Positions 33,309-42,660 of a stretch of 64,000 nt of DNA are shown piece by piece. Each line of letters opens with the position of its first letter. The first letter of the stretch is position 1. The position numbers and the translations under genes were made by a program. The DNA comes from Opitutus sp. ER46. GTDB lineage: Bacteria > Verrucomicrobiota > Verrucomicrobiia > Opitutales > Opitutaceae. Below the pieces are notes generated by a model that was given only the letters and a program-made list of their open reading frames with translations, had not been told where the DNA came from and made no database searches. The DNA lies in NCBI RefSeq assembly GCF_003054705.1, contig NZ_QAYX01000024.1, forward strand, positions 1 through 64,000, written 5' to 3'.

Positions 33309-35789
33309 TCAGGGCAGCACCAGCGTCTGCCCAACCGCGAGCCGGCGTTCATCGCGCAACGTCGTGCGATTCGCCTCGAGGATCTCGGGCCAGCGATACG
33401 GATCGCCGTAATAGCGTTGAGCCAGTTGCGAGAGCGTGTCGCCCGGCATCACGACGTGCTGGCGGGGCCGCGCCACGACCGGAGCGACCGGCGCCGCCGG
33501 CTGCGTCGGGCGTGAACCCGGACGAGTCGGTGCCATGCGCGAGGGGTTCGTCGAAGCCGGCACGATCACGGAAGGCGGCGGATTTACCAGGCGTGAGGCG
33601 ACCGCCGGCCGAACGGCCGCAGGGAGGGGAGTCGATGTTGTCGCCACGATTGGCGCGGGGCGAGGTGCCGGGGCACTCGTTTCGGCTGCCGCCGGGGCCG
33701 GAATCGCGGGCTCGACGGACATCGCAGGCGTCGAGGGATTGGGTGTCGACGTGCTGTCAGCGCGGGCACTGGCGCGGGCGAGTTGCTCGCGCAGCCGGTT
33801 GAGATCGGCGGCGAGGTGCTCGTTCTCAGCCGTCAATTCCGCGCTGGCGCTGGTCTTCGCTTCCGCGGCGGTGAGGCGCGTCTCGAGGTCGGCCCGCTCG
33901 GCCGTCACGCGCGCAAGTTCGGTCCGGATTTGATCGCGCTCCTGCGCGGCGGCCTGGCGCTGTTCATTAGCGGCGGTGAGTTGCTGCCGGAGGGTGGCCA
34001 GTTCGGTGGCGAGTTGTTGCTGCTCCGCGGAACCCGCAGCGGCCGACTTGGCCGCTTCCTCGAGCGAGGCGACGCGTTGCTGGAGCTCGGTGCGATCACT
34101 GGCCAGCTCGGCCACGGCCATGTTGGCCTTGCCGAGCTCCTTCTGCAGCTCAGCCACGCGGGCATCGGCCTTCTGCCCCGCTGACTCGACCGTCAGCGCG
34201 AGCTGTCCGGCAATGCTGTCGCGCTCGCGGCTGACCGCCTCGATCTTCTGGCGGGCCGCCGTGAGCTCGGCGGTGAGCTGCTCCTGCGTCAGATTGGCTT
34301 GGGCGAGAGCGGCGCGCGCGGTTTTTTCGCTTTCCGTGAGGGTCGCGAGCTTCTGCTCCATCTCGGTGCGAAGGGACGTGAGCTGGGTGAGTTCGGCTCG
34401 AAGGTGTTCGCCCTCCTGTCCCGCGGTCTGGCTGCCTTGCGCGGCGGATTCGAGCGAGCGTTCCGCAGCCGCCAGCTTGCGCTGCAACTCGGCCCGCTCG
34501 GCGGCGAGGCCGTTCAGGGCTGACGTGGTGGTGGCGAGCTCCCGCGCGAGGCTGTCGCGATTCGTGGTCAGCGCCTGCAATTGGGCGGCGGCAGCCGCAG
34601 CATCCTGGCGCGCCGCCGCCTTGGTCTCCGCGAGTTCGGTCGCGAGCCCGTCCCGGCTGCGGGTGATCTGGACAATCTGCCCCTCGGCGCGAGCGGCTTC
34701 CGCCCGCATGCGGGCGAGGTCCTGGGCACCAGCTCCACCGGCCTGGGTGGCGGCGGCCAGCTCCTGCCGCGTGGCTTCCAGCGTCGCGGCGAGGCGGTCC
34801 TTCTCCGCGGCGATGGCCGCCGCGCCCCGGGAGTTTTCCTCGAGCGTCGCGACCCGCCGCTGCAACTCATCGCGCTCGGTCGTGAGCGCGGTGAGCCGAA
34901 GATTGGCCTGGTCGATGTCGGCTTGAAGCGCGGTGGCTTGCGCCAGCTTGGTGTTCGCCTCCGCGGCCTCGGCGGTGATGGTGGCGATCTGGCGGTTCAG
35001 CGCGTCCCGTTCATGGGTGAGCTGCTGGATCTCGGAACCGAGCACCGGCTGGGAGGCGAGGCGGTCGCGCAGTTCGACGATCTCCCGGTGCGCCGCCTCG
35101 AGCTCGAGGGTGCGTCTGGTCAGCACGGCCTGCATCTCGTCGTACCGGACCCGAAGCTGGGTGAACTCCTCGCGGCTCGTACGGTCGGCCGCCTGCGTGC
35201 GCGCGGCGAGTTCGGTTGCCAGCCGGCTGCGCTCCGCCTCGGTGGCCGCGAGTTGCTGCTCAAGCGTGGCGAGACTCAGCCGGTTCTTCTCCAGGGCGAC
35301 ACGGGCGCCGGCGAGGTCCGACGACTGCTCACTCAGGGCGGCCTGGGCGGCTTGCAGTTGCTGCTGCAGGGCGGCAAGCGGGGCGGAGGTGGTGGTCGGC
35401 GCGGCTTCGACCGCGGGGGCTGGAACTGGCGCGGCGGGCGCGGCGGAGCCGGTAATCTTGGGGTTGGCGGCCCGGAGGGCCGCAAGGCGTTCGCGGGCGG
35501 CGGCGTACTCGGCCGCCGGCATCGTTTGCACCAGGGCATCGAGGGCCCGGGACGCCCCGCCTGTATTCGAGGCCAGCGAGAGCCAGACAAAGGCCTCCGT
35601 GGCATCAACCGGGACGGACCGGCCCTGGGCATACGCCAGCCCGAGGTTGTATTGGGCGATCGCGTTGCCGTTTTCGGCTTTGGCGCGGAGCGCGGCGATT
35701 TCGGGCGGCTCAGGATCGACTCGCGCCGGGCTGGGCGCGGCCAAGAGCAGGGCGGCAAAGGCACAAACGAGAGGACGAGCGGACGTCAT
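33309..35789 (-). CDS. Exported Sel1/long coiled-coil/LysM protein
   Basis: Envelope protein of 826 aa. A signal peptide (LVCAFAALLLAAPSPARV) is followed by a Sel1-like repeat at about 30-70 (AIAQYNLGLAYAQGRSVPVD, then EAFVWLSLAS). About 500 residues of near-continuous coiled coil with Ala/Glu/Gln/Leu heptads come next, then a Pro/Ala/Thr-rich linker, and a C-terminal LysM domain (HVVMPGDTLSQLAQRYYGDP, ending VGQTLVLP) that would bind peptidoglycan. It may act as a tether or spacer between the cell wall and another envelope component. I chose the ATG at 35789 because the signal peptide follows at once; longer in-frame starts lie in noncoding DNA. It converges with the threonine dehydratase gene. 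Confidence 0.8.
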   Translation of the reverse strand: MTSARPLVCAFAALLLAAPSPARVDPEPPEIAALRAKAENGNAIAQYNLGLAYAQGRSVPVDATEAFVWLSLASNTGGASRALDALVQTMPAAEYAAARERLAALRAANPKITGSAAPAAPVPAPAVEAAPTTTSAPLAALQQQLQAAQAALSEQSSDLAGARVALEKNRLSLATLEQQLAATEAERSRLATELAARTQAADRTSREEFTQLRVRYDEMQAVLTRRTLELEAAHREIVELRDRLASQPVLGSEIQQLTHERDALNRQIATITAEAAEANTKLAQATALQADIDQANLRLTALTTERDELQRRVATLEENSRGAAAIAAEKDRLAATLEATRQELAAATQAGGAGAQDLARMRAEAARAEGQIVQITRSRDGLATELAETKAAARQDAAAAAAQLQALTTNRDSLARELATTTSALNGLAAERAELQRKLAAAERSLESAAQGSQTAGQEGEHLRAELTQLTSLRTEMEQKLATLTESEKTARAALAQANLTQEQLTAELTAARQKIEAVSRERDSIAGQLALTVESAGQKADARVAELQKELGKANMAVAELASDRTELQQRVASLEEAAKSAAAGSAEQQQLATELATLRQQLTAANEQRQAAAQERDQIRTELARVTAERADLETRLTAAEAKTSASAELTAENEHLAADLNRLREQLARASARADSTSTPNPSTPAMSVEPAIPAPAAAETSAPAPRPAPIVATTSTPLPAAVRPAVASRLVNPPPSVIVPASTNPSRMAPTRPGSRPTQPAAPVAPVVARPRQHVVMPGDTLSQLAQRYYGDPYRWPEILEANRTTLRDERRLAVGQTLVLP

Positions 35790-35857
35790 GTTGAAGCCGG
35801 GCCAGACTGCGCCCGTGCCTCCGTAACTCAATGCGCGAAATGCAGTCTGGATCCTCG

Positions 35858-36757
35858 CTAACGCGAGGATTTGGGGTCCTTCGGTGGATTGAAGACAAAC
35901 GGCATGTCGACGGCGGCAGCCACCGGTACGCCCTCTTTCACCCGCGGAAGAAAACGCCACAGGCGCGCCGCCGCGAGGGCGGTCTCTCCGAATTCTGGAT
36001 GGGTCGCGCTCTTGATGGTGGGATTGAGCACGCGTCCGGTTGGGCTGACGGTGAAATGAATGATCGCCTGCGCTGCGACCCGACTCTTGCGGAGCCCAGC
36101 CGGGATATCTGGCGCCGGTCCAAGGTAGGGCTCCGGCAGGGCGTTCTCCACATCGACGACTTGGCGTCGCACCAGGTTATCCAGGGCGCCCTCGACCTCA
36201 CCAAATGGCATTGCGGAGTGAAAGAGTTCCGATCCCTGCGTGAAGAGGTGGATCCGATACTTGCCCGCGCCGAGAGGAATGCCGATGGGGGCGCTGATCC
36301 CGATCGACTTGGGCTCACGGGGCTGGAGGTCGCCGATCTGGCGGGTCACGTAGAAGTGCTCTCCCGCGTCGGTGTAGAGATCGATGACCATGAAGACCTG
36401 ATCGAGGGCGAAGGCGGATTCGAAGTCGGCCTGGAGCTCGAGCCGGTGATTGATCTGCGCGCCCTCGTTCATCACCTCGGTGTGGGAGGTGCGCACGATC
36501 TGGTTGCGGATCGCCACGTACATGGGGGCCCACTCCTTGGCGGGGCTCAGGGTCAACTTGCGGCCGGCGGCCGGGACCAGTTTTCCCGCGCCGTTATCAA
36601 CGTACGGGACGCTCCCCTCGACCCGCATCACCAGGCGAAACATGTTTTCGTGTTCCGCATAGAGGGCGCACTGCGCGTGCGCTACCGGGGAGGCGGCGAT
36701 CGCCAGGATCCCGGCTGCGAAGACTACCTGGCGAAACGGAGTGACGAAGATGCTCAT
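35858..36757 (-). CDS. Exported protein with C-terminal TonB-like domain (paralogue A)
   Basis: Exported protein of 299 aa. A signal peptide ends near PVAHAQ (residues 1-28). A ~180-residue domain of unknown type follows (from CALYAEHENMFRLVMRVEG), then a TonB C-terminal domain at about 215-290 (AQAIIHFTVSPTGRVLNPTI, then GETALAAARLWRFLPRVKEG). Unlike true TonB it lacks an N-terminal membrane anchor and Pro-rich spacer, so it cannot draw energy from ExbB/ExbD in the usual way. It is a tandem paralogue of the gene at 36798, with 40 bp between them. Role unknown; such proteins are common in this lineage. Confidence 0.78.
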   Translation of the reverse strand: MSIFVTPFRQVVFAAGILAIAASPVAHAQCALYAEHENMFRLVMRVEGSVPYVDNGAGKLVPAAGRKLTLSPAKEWAPMYVAIRNQIVRTSHTEVMNEGAQINHRLELQADFESAFALDQVFMVIDLYTDAGEHFYVTRQIGDLQPREPKSIGISAPIGIPLGAGKYRIHLFTQGSELFHSAMPFGEVEGALDNLVRRQVVDVENALPEPYLGPAPDIPAGLRKSRVAAQAIIHFTVSPTGRVLNPTIKSATHPEFGETALAAARLWRFLPRVKEGVPVAAAVDMPFVFNPPKDPKSSR

Positions 36758-36797
36758 GAAGGGGGACGGAGGGCGTGCGGGCCGGAGGGCGTGGCCG

Positions 36798-37661
36798 TCA
36801 CGGGTTGAACACGAAAGGCATGTCGATGGTGGCCGGCGTGGCCCGGCCCTCTTTCACCCGCGGCAGGAATCGCCACATCCGCGCCGCGGCCAGCGCTGAT
36901 TCGCCGAACGCCGGGTCGGTCGCCTCCTTGATGATCGGATCCTGCACGCGTCCGGTGGCCCCGATCGTAAGTCGAATGACCGCGCGTCCCGCGGTCTTGG
37001 CTCGCTTCAACTTTGGCGGGTATTCCGGCGTCGGACCGACATAGGGCTTGGGCTCGGCGTCGGTGACACCTTCGAGCCGGCGGCGAACCTGCTTGTCGAG
37101 CGACCGCTCGATCTGCCCGAAGGGCATCTCCGAGTGGAAGACCTCCATGCCTCGTGTGAAGAGATGCAGCTTGAACCGGCCCGGCCCGATCCGCTGCGTC
37201 AGCGGCACGGACATTTCGATCGGCTTCAAATGCCGCGGCGTCAGGTTGCCGATTTCCTGCACGTACAGGAGCTTGCCGGCATCCTCGGTCTGGAGTTCGA
37301 GCACGACAAAGACGTCTTCCAGCGGGTACGCGGACTCGAAGTCGCCCTTGAATTCGAAGCGTTTGTTCAGTTCCGCTCCCGAGCCCATCATCTCCATGCT
37401 GCGGGACATCACTTTCAGGTTTCGGATCGCAATGTAGACCGGAGCGTATTCAGGTACCGAATTCATCAGGTACCGCGACTCCGCCGCGACGAGCTTGCCG
37501 GCACCATCGTCAACGAATGGCGTCAGGTGGTGCACTTGCCGGACCAGCCGGCCTTCGCCCTTGTACTGCGCATAGAGCGCCACTTGGGCGGTTAGCGAGT
37601 TGGCGGTCAGCAGGAGCAGAAGAACGCTGAGACCCGCGAGGCGGCGAAACTGGAAGTGCAT
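36798..37661 (-). CDS. Exported protein with C-terminal TonB-like domain (paralogue B)
   Basis: Exported protein of 287 aa with the same layout as its downstream paralogue: signal peptide ending SLTAQV, a shared N-terminal domain (ALYAQYKGEGRLVRQVHHL), and the TonB-like end (GRAVIRLTIGATGRVQDPII, then GESALAAARMWRFLPRVKEG, finishing DMPFVFNP). The two share phrases along their whole length, so they arose by gene duplication. I chose the ATG at 37661 since the signal peptide starts there. Likely co-transcribed with paralogue A. Confidence 0.78.
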   Translation of the reverse strand: MHFQFRRLAGLSVLLLLLTANSLTAQVALYAQYKGEGRLVRQVHHLTPFVDDGAGKLVAAESRYLMNSVPEYAPVYIAIRNLKVMSRSMEMMGSGAELNKRFEFKGDFESAYPLEDVFVVLELQTEDAGKLLYVQEIGNLTPRHLKPIEMSVPLTQRIGPGRFKLHLFTRGMEVFHSEMPFGQIERSLDKQVRRRLEGVTDAEPKPYVGPTPEYPPKLKRAKTAGRAVIRLTIGATGRVQDPIIKEATDPAFGESALAAARMWRFLPRVKEGRATPATIDMPFVFNP

Positions 37662-37747
37662 TGGGGCAGGGTAGGTTACGCCGCCATGCCCAATCAGAAT
37701 TAGCCCGCGGCTCCAATCCGGATTTGCAGCCCGGTTGCCGGAGTTGC

Positions 37748-38662
37748 CTAAAACAGCGTCGCCACCTCGCCGAGCCACGGGTCAATCCAGCGATGCGCCA
37801 CGAGGAAATACAGCGCGCCGGCAATCGCGAGCATCGGGCCAAAAGGCACGTGCGCCCCGAGCGCGAGCCCCGTCGGCTCGCCGTCCGGAGTCTCGGTAGG
37901 CGGCGCCACCTGCGCGCGCTTGCCGGTGATTTTCTCCCACAGCCACGCCACCGCGAACCAGACTGTGCCCACCAGCGCCCCGCCAAAGATTGCGACCACC
38001 GCGCCCTGCCAGCCGCAGAAGGCGCCGATCGCGCCGACAAACTTCACGTCGCCGAACCCCATCGCCTCCTTCTTGAGGACGGCTTCGGCCACCAGCGCGA
38101 TCCAGAGCACGAGGCCCGAACCGACCAGCAATCCCTGGAGCGAGAGGAAACCGGAGCGCATCGCGTCGACGAGAAACATTCCGCTGTCCTGGCCATGCAG
38201 CGCCGGCACCCAGAAGGAGAGCAGGAGGCCGAGGACGCCGAGCCCGAGCGTGAACGCGTCGGGAATGATCATATGATCGAGGTCGATGAACGTCGCTGCG
38301 ATCAGGGCGCTGACGAAAACGGCGCCGCAGGCTGCCACGAGCGGGGGAAGACTGTTCCAGCAGACCACGAAGAGGACGGCGGTCAGGAGCTCAATGGCGG
38401 GGTAGCGAATGGAGAACGGTCGCCCGCAGCAGCGGGCGCGGCCCCGCAGGATGATCCATGAGAGGATGGGAATGTTGTCGTACCAGCAGATGGGCTGGCC
38501 GCACGCGCAGTGCGAGCCGGGCGAAACGATCGAGGCGCCCGCCGGGACACGATAGATGACGACGTTGAGAAAGCTCCCGACGCACGCGCCGAGGACGAAG
38601 GCGACCGTGGGAAAGAACCACGGGAAAGCCGCGGAAAGTTCGGCGATGGAAGCGGAGGTCAT
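37748..38662 (-). CDS. pilD: Prepilin peptidase (leader peptidase, A24 family)
   Basis: Membrane aspartic protease of 304 aa that cleaves and usually N-methylates type IV prepilins and pseudopilins. The catalytic Asp motifs are DLD at 127-129 (FIDLDHMIIP) and GFGD at 203-206 (GFGDVKF). The N-terminal methyltransferase-like domain is present, with SFLNVVIYR at 30-38 and the cytoplasmic Cys set C52, C54, C59 and C78/C79. Length is a little above the usual ~290. The next gene on the strand is aroE at 59 bp, and no pilin genes lie nearby, so it probably serves pili encoded elsewhere. Confidence 0.93.
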   Translation of the reverse strand: MTSASIAELSAAFPWFFPTVAFVLGACVGSFLNVVIYRVPAGASIVSPGSHCACGQPICWYDNIPILSWIILRGRARCCGRPFSIRYPAIELLTAVLFVVCWNSLPPLVAACGAVFVSALIAATFIDLDHMIIPDAFTLGLGVLGLLLSFWVPALHGQDSGMFLVDAMRSGFLSLQGLLVGSGLVLWIALVAEAVLKKEAMGFGDVKFVGAIGAFCGWQGAVVAIFGGALVGTVWFAVAWLWEKITGKRAQVAPPTETPDGEPTGLALGAHVPFGPMLAIAGALYFLVAHRWIDPWLGEVATLF

Positions 38663-38720
38663 GCCGGGAGACGGACGCCCGCCACGTTCGCGGCGCAGTC
38701 AGGCGCTGGCAAGCCTCGCG

Positions 38721-39728
38721 CTAGTCGTCCAGGCCGGCGTACGGCTGGGGCCGGGGCGGCCGGCGTGGGGAGGTGTCCGTTTCCTTGGGCGGAGAAACCG
38801 GCTGCGGGTTCAGCGCGGCGTGCGCGGCGGCGGCCATGGTCGGGGCGGTGCGCGTCGCGGGTACCCCCGTCCAGATTTCGAGCGCCTTGGCTCCCTGGTG
38901 CACCAGCATGCCCAGGCCGTTGGCGTGGGGCAGCCCCAGGAATGCCGCCTGCCGCAGCAACCGCGTCTCCGCGGGATTGTAGATCATGTCGAACACCGCG
39001 GCGGGCCGGGGCAGCGCCGCGAGATCGATGGGCGCCGGGTCCGATTCACGCAGGCCGGCGCTGGTGGCGTTGATGACGATCGCGTCGGCGGGCAGATCGT
39101 GCGGCGGCACGCCGGGCACAAAGCCGTGGAACGGCACATGCCGCGCCAGCGGCGAAAGCGCGTCAAACAGCAGCTGCAGGTTCTCGCGCGTGCGGTTCGC
39201 CACCCACAGCGAGGCGCACGGACGCTGGAGGCACTCGACGGCCGCGCCGCGCGCGGCTCCGCCGGCACCGAGGAGGATCACCGCAGCGCCGGTGAGGCTC
39301 CGGCCCAGGCTTTCGTGCACGCCGGTCGCGAGGCCATAGCCATCGGTGTTGAAACCGTGCCAGCCACCGGGGCTCCAGCGCAGGGTGTTGATGGCGCCGA
39401 CCGGTCGGGCGGCCGCGTCGATCTCCGCCACGAGCGGGAAGGCCATCACCTTGTGCGGCACCGTGAGATTCACGCCTTGGAAACGGCGGGCGTGGAGCAG
39501 GTCCAGCGCGCGGGGCAGATCCTCGGGCGGCACGTCGAACCGCACGTAGCGCCAGGTGGCAAACGACGGCTGCGCGCGCGCGAGGTCGGCGAGCGCGGCG
39601 TTGTGCATCGCCGGACTGATCGAGTGCTTGATCGGGTGGCCGAGCACTGCCAGCCACGTGCCCGGGCGCGACCAGGATTCCAGGTCGGCGAGCGTCAGTA
39701 CCTCGGAAGTGTCGGGAGTCGCGGCCAC
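38721..39728 (-). CDS. aroE: Shikimate dehydrogenase
   Basis: Reduces 3-dehydroshikimate to shikimate with NADPH in aromatic amino-acid synthesis. Family blocks visible: LGHPIKHSISPAMHNAAL (shikimate binding), NLTVPHKVMAFPL with the catalytic Lys, INTLR, FNTDGYG, the nucleotide loop GAGGAARG, VANRT, INATSAGL, FDMIYNP and GLGMLVHQGAKALE. The start is uncertain: no ATG lies in a good place. I chose the GTG at 39728, about 25 residues before the first conserved strand; the frame stays open further upstream into the neighbouring gene. The C terminus carries a Pro-rich tail of ~45 residues beyond the usual end. Confidence 0.93.
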   Translation of the reverse strand: MAATPDTSEVLTLADLESWSRPGTWLAVLGHPIKHSISPAMHNAALADLARAQPSFATWRYVRFDVPPEDLPRALDLLHARRFQGVNLTVPHKVMAFPLVAEIDAAARPVGAINTLRWSPGGWHGFNTDGYGLATGVHESLGRSLTGAAVILLGAGGAARGAAVECLQRPCASLWVANRTRENLQLLFDALSPLARHVPFHGFVPGVPPHDLPADAIVINATSAGLRESDPAPIDLAALPRPAAVFDMIYNPAETRLLRQAAFLGLPHANGLGMLVHQGAKALEIWTGVPATRTAPTMAAAAHAALNPQPVSPPKETDTSPRRPPRPQPYAGLDD

Positions 39729-39820
39729 GGCAGGCTCGCAATAGGCGTGGCCGTCCTGGCTGATGTCAATCGGGCGCTGCGCCTTAACGACGCCCGCGCC
39801 CCGGTGCCTAGCGGGTCCGC

Positions 39821-40690
39821 TCAGGACCGCGCGTGGCGCTCGTACGTCGCTTCGAAGTCCTCGACGAACCCGGCGAACACGCGGGCCTGCTCCGGCTGGC
39901 CCGCCGCGGTGTAGTGGTTCACGAGATTCCGGCAACTGCGGCAAAGCACCTCGCGCACCGGCGTCGGCGCCAGATCGCTCGCCTTCGGGATGATGTTGTT
40001 GGCCCGGAGCAACTCGTAGATCTCGTCGGCGTCGCGGAAAACCCCGCGGTCAAAGGCGTCGATGAAGAACGGCAGATCGTCGGTGAAGCAGCCGACGATG
40101 AAGTGGCCCGGCAGGCCCACCGGCTCGAGGCTGAGGCCGAGGCGCTCGCCCACCAGGAGGTACACCACGCTGAGCGAGATCGGAATGCCCGTCCGCCGGC
40201 GCAGCACCTGGTCGATGAAGCTGTTGTGCGGATCGGTGTAGTGCTCGACGTTCCCGTGGAAACCCCACTCGTGGAACAGCACGCGGTTCATCACGCGGCA
40301 CTTCTCGCGCATCGACGACGGCTCAACGATCAACGCGCGGCAACGCTCCGCGATCGCATCCAGCTCGCGGCCGCATTCCGCGACGTCGAGCTGCGGGTCG
40401 GCGGTGCGCGCCAGCAGCAGGGCGCCGGCCTCGAGATCGTAATTCTGCGCGCGGATGAAGCCGCGGAACTCGGCCACCGGATCGGAAAACTTCAGCTCCT
40501 CGAGAAACCACGTGGCGTGGCGGGCGAGGATGCGATTCGAGCCCTGCGCGATCGTCTGCAGGAACGGCACGGCGGCACTGCCCAGCTGCGTGAACCGGGA
40601 CAGCAGCGCGCGACGCACCGTGGCATTGGTGTCGTCCAGCAGGCTGATCAGCGCGTCCTGTTCGGTGGGAGGGAGAGTCTGGGAGTCCAC
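39821..40690 (-). CDS. SirB1-family transglutaminase-like protein
   Basis: Cytoplasmic protein of 289 aa. The N-terminal ~80 residues look like HEAT-type helices (TVRRALLSRFTQLGSAAVPFLQTIA). The remainder is the SirB1/Transglut_core2 domain: MNRVLFHEWGFHGN, HNSFIDQVLRRRTGIPISLSVVYL, and GLPGHFIVGC, with His in place to match the family pattern. Members may act as peptidase-like or TPR-containing regulators; the exact reaction is unknown. The GTG at 40690 is my choice; an in-frame TTG at 40726 has a slightly better purine-rich upstream and is possible. It precedes aroE on the same strand. Confidence 0.82.
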   Translation of the reverse strand: MDSQTLPPTEQDALISLLDDTNATVRRALLSRFTQLGSAAVPFLQTIAQGSNRILARHATWFLEELKFSDPVAEFRGFIRAQNYDLEAGALLLARTADPQLDVAECGRELDAIAERCRALIVEPSSMREKCRVMNRVLFHEWGFHGNVEHYTDPHNSFIDQVLRRRTGIPISLSVVYLLVGERLGLSLEPVGLPGHFIVGCFTDDLPFFIDAFDRGVFRDADEIYELLRANNIIPKASDLAPTPVREVLCRSCRNLVNHYTAAGQPEQARVFAGFVEDFEATYERHARS

Positions 40691-40905
40691 GGCGTGCAGA
40701 GGAGAATTTTCCGATCGGTCGCGCAATGGATAAACCTACTCCGCCGGCAGAAAAATGGATTGCCCGACAGAGGGTGGCCAACGCGTTCCCGTAGGAGAAA
40801 ATCGGACACGATTCTGGCCGGTTAAGGCGAAACCTCGGCGGTCATCGCGTAGGCCGATGAGGGCGCGTATTTTCCGCGCGCGTTTTATGTGCCGCGGACT
40901 CCGGA

Positions 40906-41637
40906 CTACGTCGCAGATCGCTGACCGTAGAGCGCGGTGCCGACGCGCACGATCGTGCTGCCGGCGGCCACGGCGATCTTCAGATCGCCCGTCATGCCCA
41001 TCGAGAGTTCGCGCAGCGGCGCACCGAACCGCGCCGCGAGGTCATCACGCAGGGTGCGCAGGTTGCTGAAGGTGCGCCGGGCGTGCTCTTCGGTCTCGGT
41101 GGGCGTCGCGCCCAGCGGCGCAATCGTCATGAAGCCGTCGACGCGCAGGTGCGCCTTGCCGAGCGCGGCCTCGAGCAGCGCCGGCGCGTCCGCGAGGTCG
41201 GCACCGAATTTTGCCGGATCGTTGCCCGCGTTGATCTGGAGCAGGATGGGCAACGTGCGGCCGAGTTCCGCCGCGGCGCGGTCCAGATGGTTCAGCAGCT
41301 TCACGCTATCGACGCTCTGCACGCGGTCGAAGTGCTCCGCGGCCTGCCGCGCCTTGTTCGACTGCAGGTGCCCGATGAGCTCCCACATGACCTTGGCGGT
41401 CGACTGCGCGCGCTTCTCGACGCCCTCCTGCACGCGGTTTTCGCCCACGGCGCGCAGGCCATAACGCGCCGCAAATTCCACCGCCGCGGCCGGCTGCGTT
41501 TTCGTGACAGCTAGCAGATCGACTTCTGAGGGCATTCTGCCAATTTCTGCGCAGGCTTCGCCAATAGCGGCGCGGACTTTGTCAGCGCGTCGGGCAAACT
41601 CTTCGAAGTCAATCAGGAGGCCTGAAGCGGTGGTCAC
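40906..41637 (-). CDS. yggS: YggS-family PLP homeostasis protein
   Basis: PLP-binding protein of 243 aa (also known as YlmE or PLPBP) that buffers pyridoxal phosphate and affects amino-acid balance. Lys46 in LLAVTKTQP carries PLP. Family blocks: GENRVQEGVEK, WELIGHLQSNKARQ, DFGMTGDLKIAVAAGS-like stretch (GMTGDLKIAVAAGST) and VRVGTALYG near the C terminus. The start is a GTG at 41637; no closer ATG fits. Divergent from the LysR gene at 41711 with 73 bp between starts. Confidence 0.93.
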   Translation of the reverse strand: MTTASGLLIDFEEFARRADKVRAAIGEACAEIGRMPSEVDLLAVTKTQPAAAVEFAARYGLRAVGENRVQEGVEKRAQSTAKVMWELIGHLQSNKARQAAEHFDRVQSVDSVKLLNHLDRAAAELGRTLPILLQINAGNDPAKFGADLADAPALLEAALGKAHLRVDGFMTIAPLGATPTETEEHARRTFSNLRTLRDDLAARFGAPLRELSMGMTGDLKIAVAAGSTIVRVGTALYGQRSAT

Positions 41638-41710
41638 GGTTAGAAGTTCTACTTAGTCGTTTACGCCTCCCGGATAGCTTCTAGATTGGCTAATACAACG
41701 CCAGCTAATC

Positions 41711-42610
41711 ATGCAGATCGAAAATTTCAAAATCTTCGCTGATCTCGTCGAAACGAAGAGCTTCTCGAAGTCCGCGAAGTTGAACGGCATCACCCAATCG
41801 GCCGTCAGCCAGCAGGCCCGCGCGATGGAGCGCCATTTCAAGACTCTGCTGATTGATCGAAGCCAGAAACAATTTCAGCTGACCCGCGAGGGCCAGCGCG
41901 TCTACGACGCGGCGAAGGAGATGCTGCACACCTACGAGAAGCTCCTCTCCGAGCTGCAGGAGATGAAGAAGGTGATCAGCGGCACAATCCGCATCTCGAC
42001 CATCTACTCGATCGGGCTCCACGAATTGCCGCCGTTCATCAAGAAGTTCCTGCACGACTATCCTTCCGTGAATGTGCGCGTCGAGTACCGGCGCTCGAAC
42101 CTCGTGTATGAGGATATCCTGCACAACTCGGTCGACTTCGGTCTGGTCGCGTTCCCCGTGAAGCAGCGCCAGATCGAGGTGCTGCCGTTCCGCAACGATC
42201 ACCTCGTGCTGATCGCCCATCCGCAGCACCCGATCGCCAAGCGCGGCGAGATCGAGGTGAAGGATCTCGCGACCCAGAAGTTCATCGGCTTCGACCCCGA
42301 CATCCCCACCCGCAAGGCGATCGATCAGATCTTCCGCGAGCACAAGCTGGAGCTCGAGCCGGTGATGGAGTTCGACAACATCGAGACGGTGAAGCGCGCG
42401 GTCGAAATCGACCACGGTATCGCGATCGTCCCCCAGGCCACTGTCATCCAGGAGCAAAAGCAGGGCACCCTCGCGGTGCTGCCGTTCAAGGACAAGCAGT
42501 TCTCCCGCCCGCTCGCCATCCTCCACCGCAAGGGTCGTGTGCTCACGCCGGCGATGAAGAAGTTCATCGAGACCCTCGGCCTGGACCTGCCCGAGTCGCA
42601 CGAGAGCTGA
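41711..42610 (+). CDS. LysR-family transcriptional regulator
   Basis: Regulator of 299 aa. The N-terminal winged HTH at about 1-60 reads MQIENFKIFADLVETKSFSK then TQSAVSQQARAMERHF, typical LTTR. The linker and two-part effector domain (about 90-295) contain GTIRISTIYSIGLHELPPF, FGLVAFP and GIAIVPQATV, like the CysB/CbbR side of the family. It is divergent from yggS, so the 73-bp intergenic sequence probably holds the LysR box. A good intrinsic terminator follows at 42661. Confidence 0.93.
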   Translation: MQIENFKIFADLVETKSFSKSAKLNGITQSAVSQQARAMERHFKTLLIDRSQKQFQLTREGQRVYDAAKEMLHTYEKLLSELQEMKKVISGTIRISTIYSIGLHELPPFIKKFLHDYPSVNVRVEYRRSNLVYEDILHNSVDFGLVAFPVKQRQIEVLPFRNDHLVLIAHPQHPIAKRGEIEVKDLATQKFIGFDPDIPTRKAIDQIFREHKLELEPVMEFDNIETVKRAVEIDHGIAIVPQATVIQEQKQGTLAVLPFKDKQFSRPLAILHRKGRVLTPAMKKFIETLGLDLPESHES

Positions 42611-42660
42611 GCCCTTCCGCGGCGTAGTCGCGCCTCGCGGCGCGCCTGCCTTCACCGTGA

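Noticed and set aside
34581-35861. Plus-strand frames opposite the LysM coiled-coil gene
   Set aside because: Gly/Arg/Leu-rich shadows; the minus strand has signal peptide, Sel1, heptads and LysM in order.
35858-37661. True TonB energy transducers
   Set aside because: No N-terminal membrane anchor or Pro-rich spacer; both have cleavable signal peptides and no ExbB/ExbD genes nearby.
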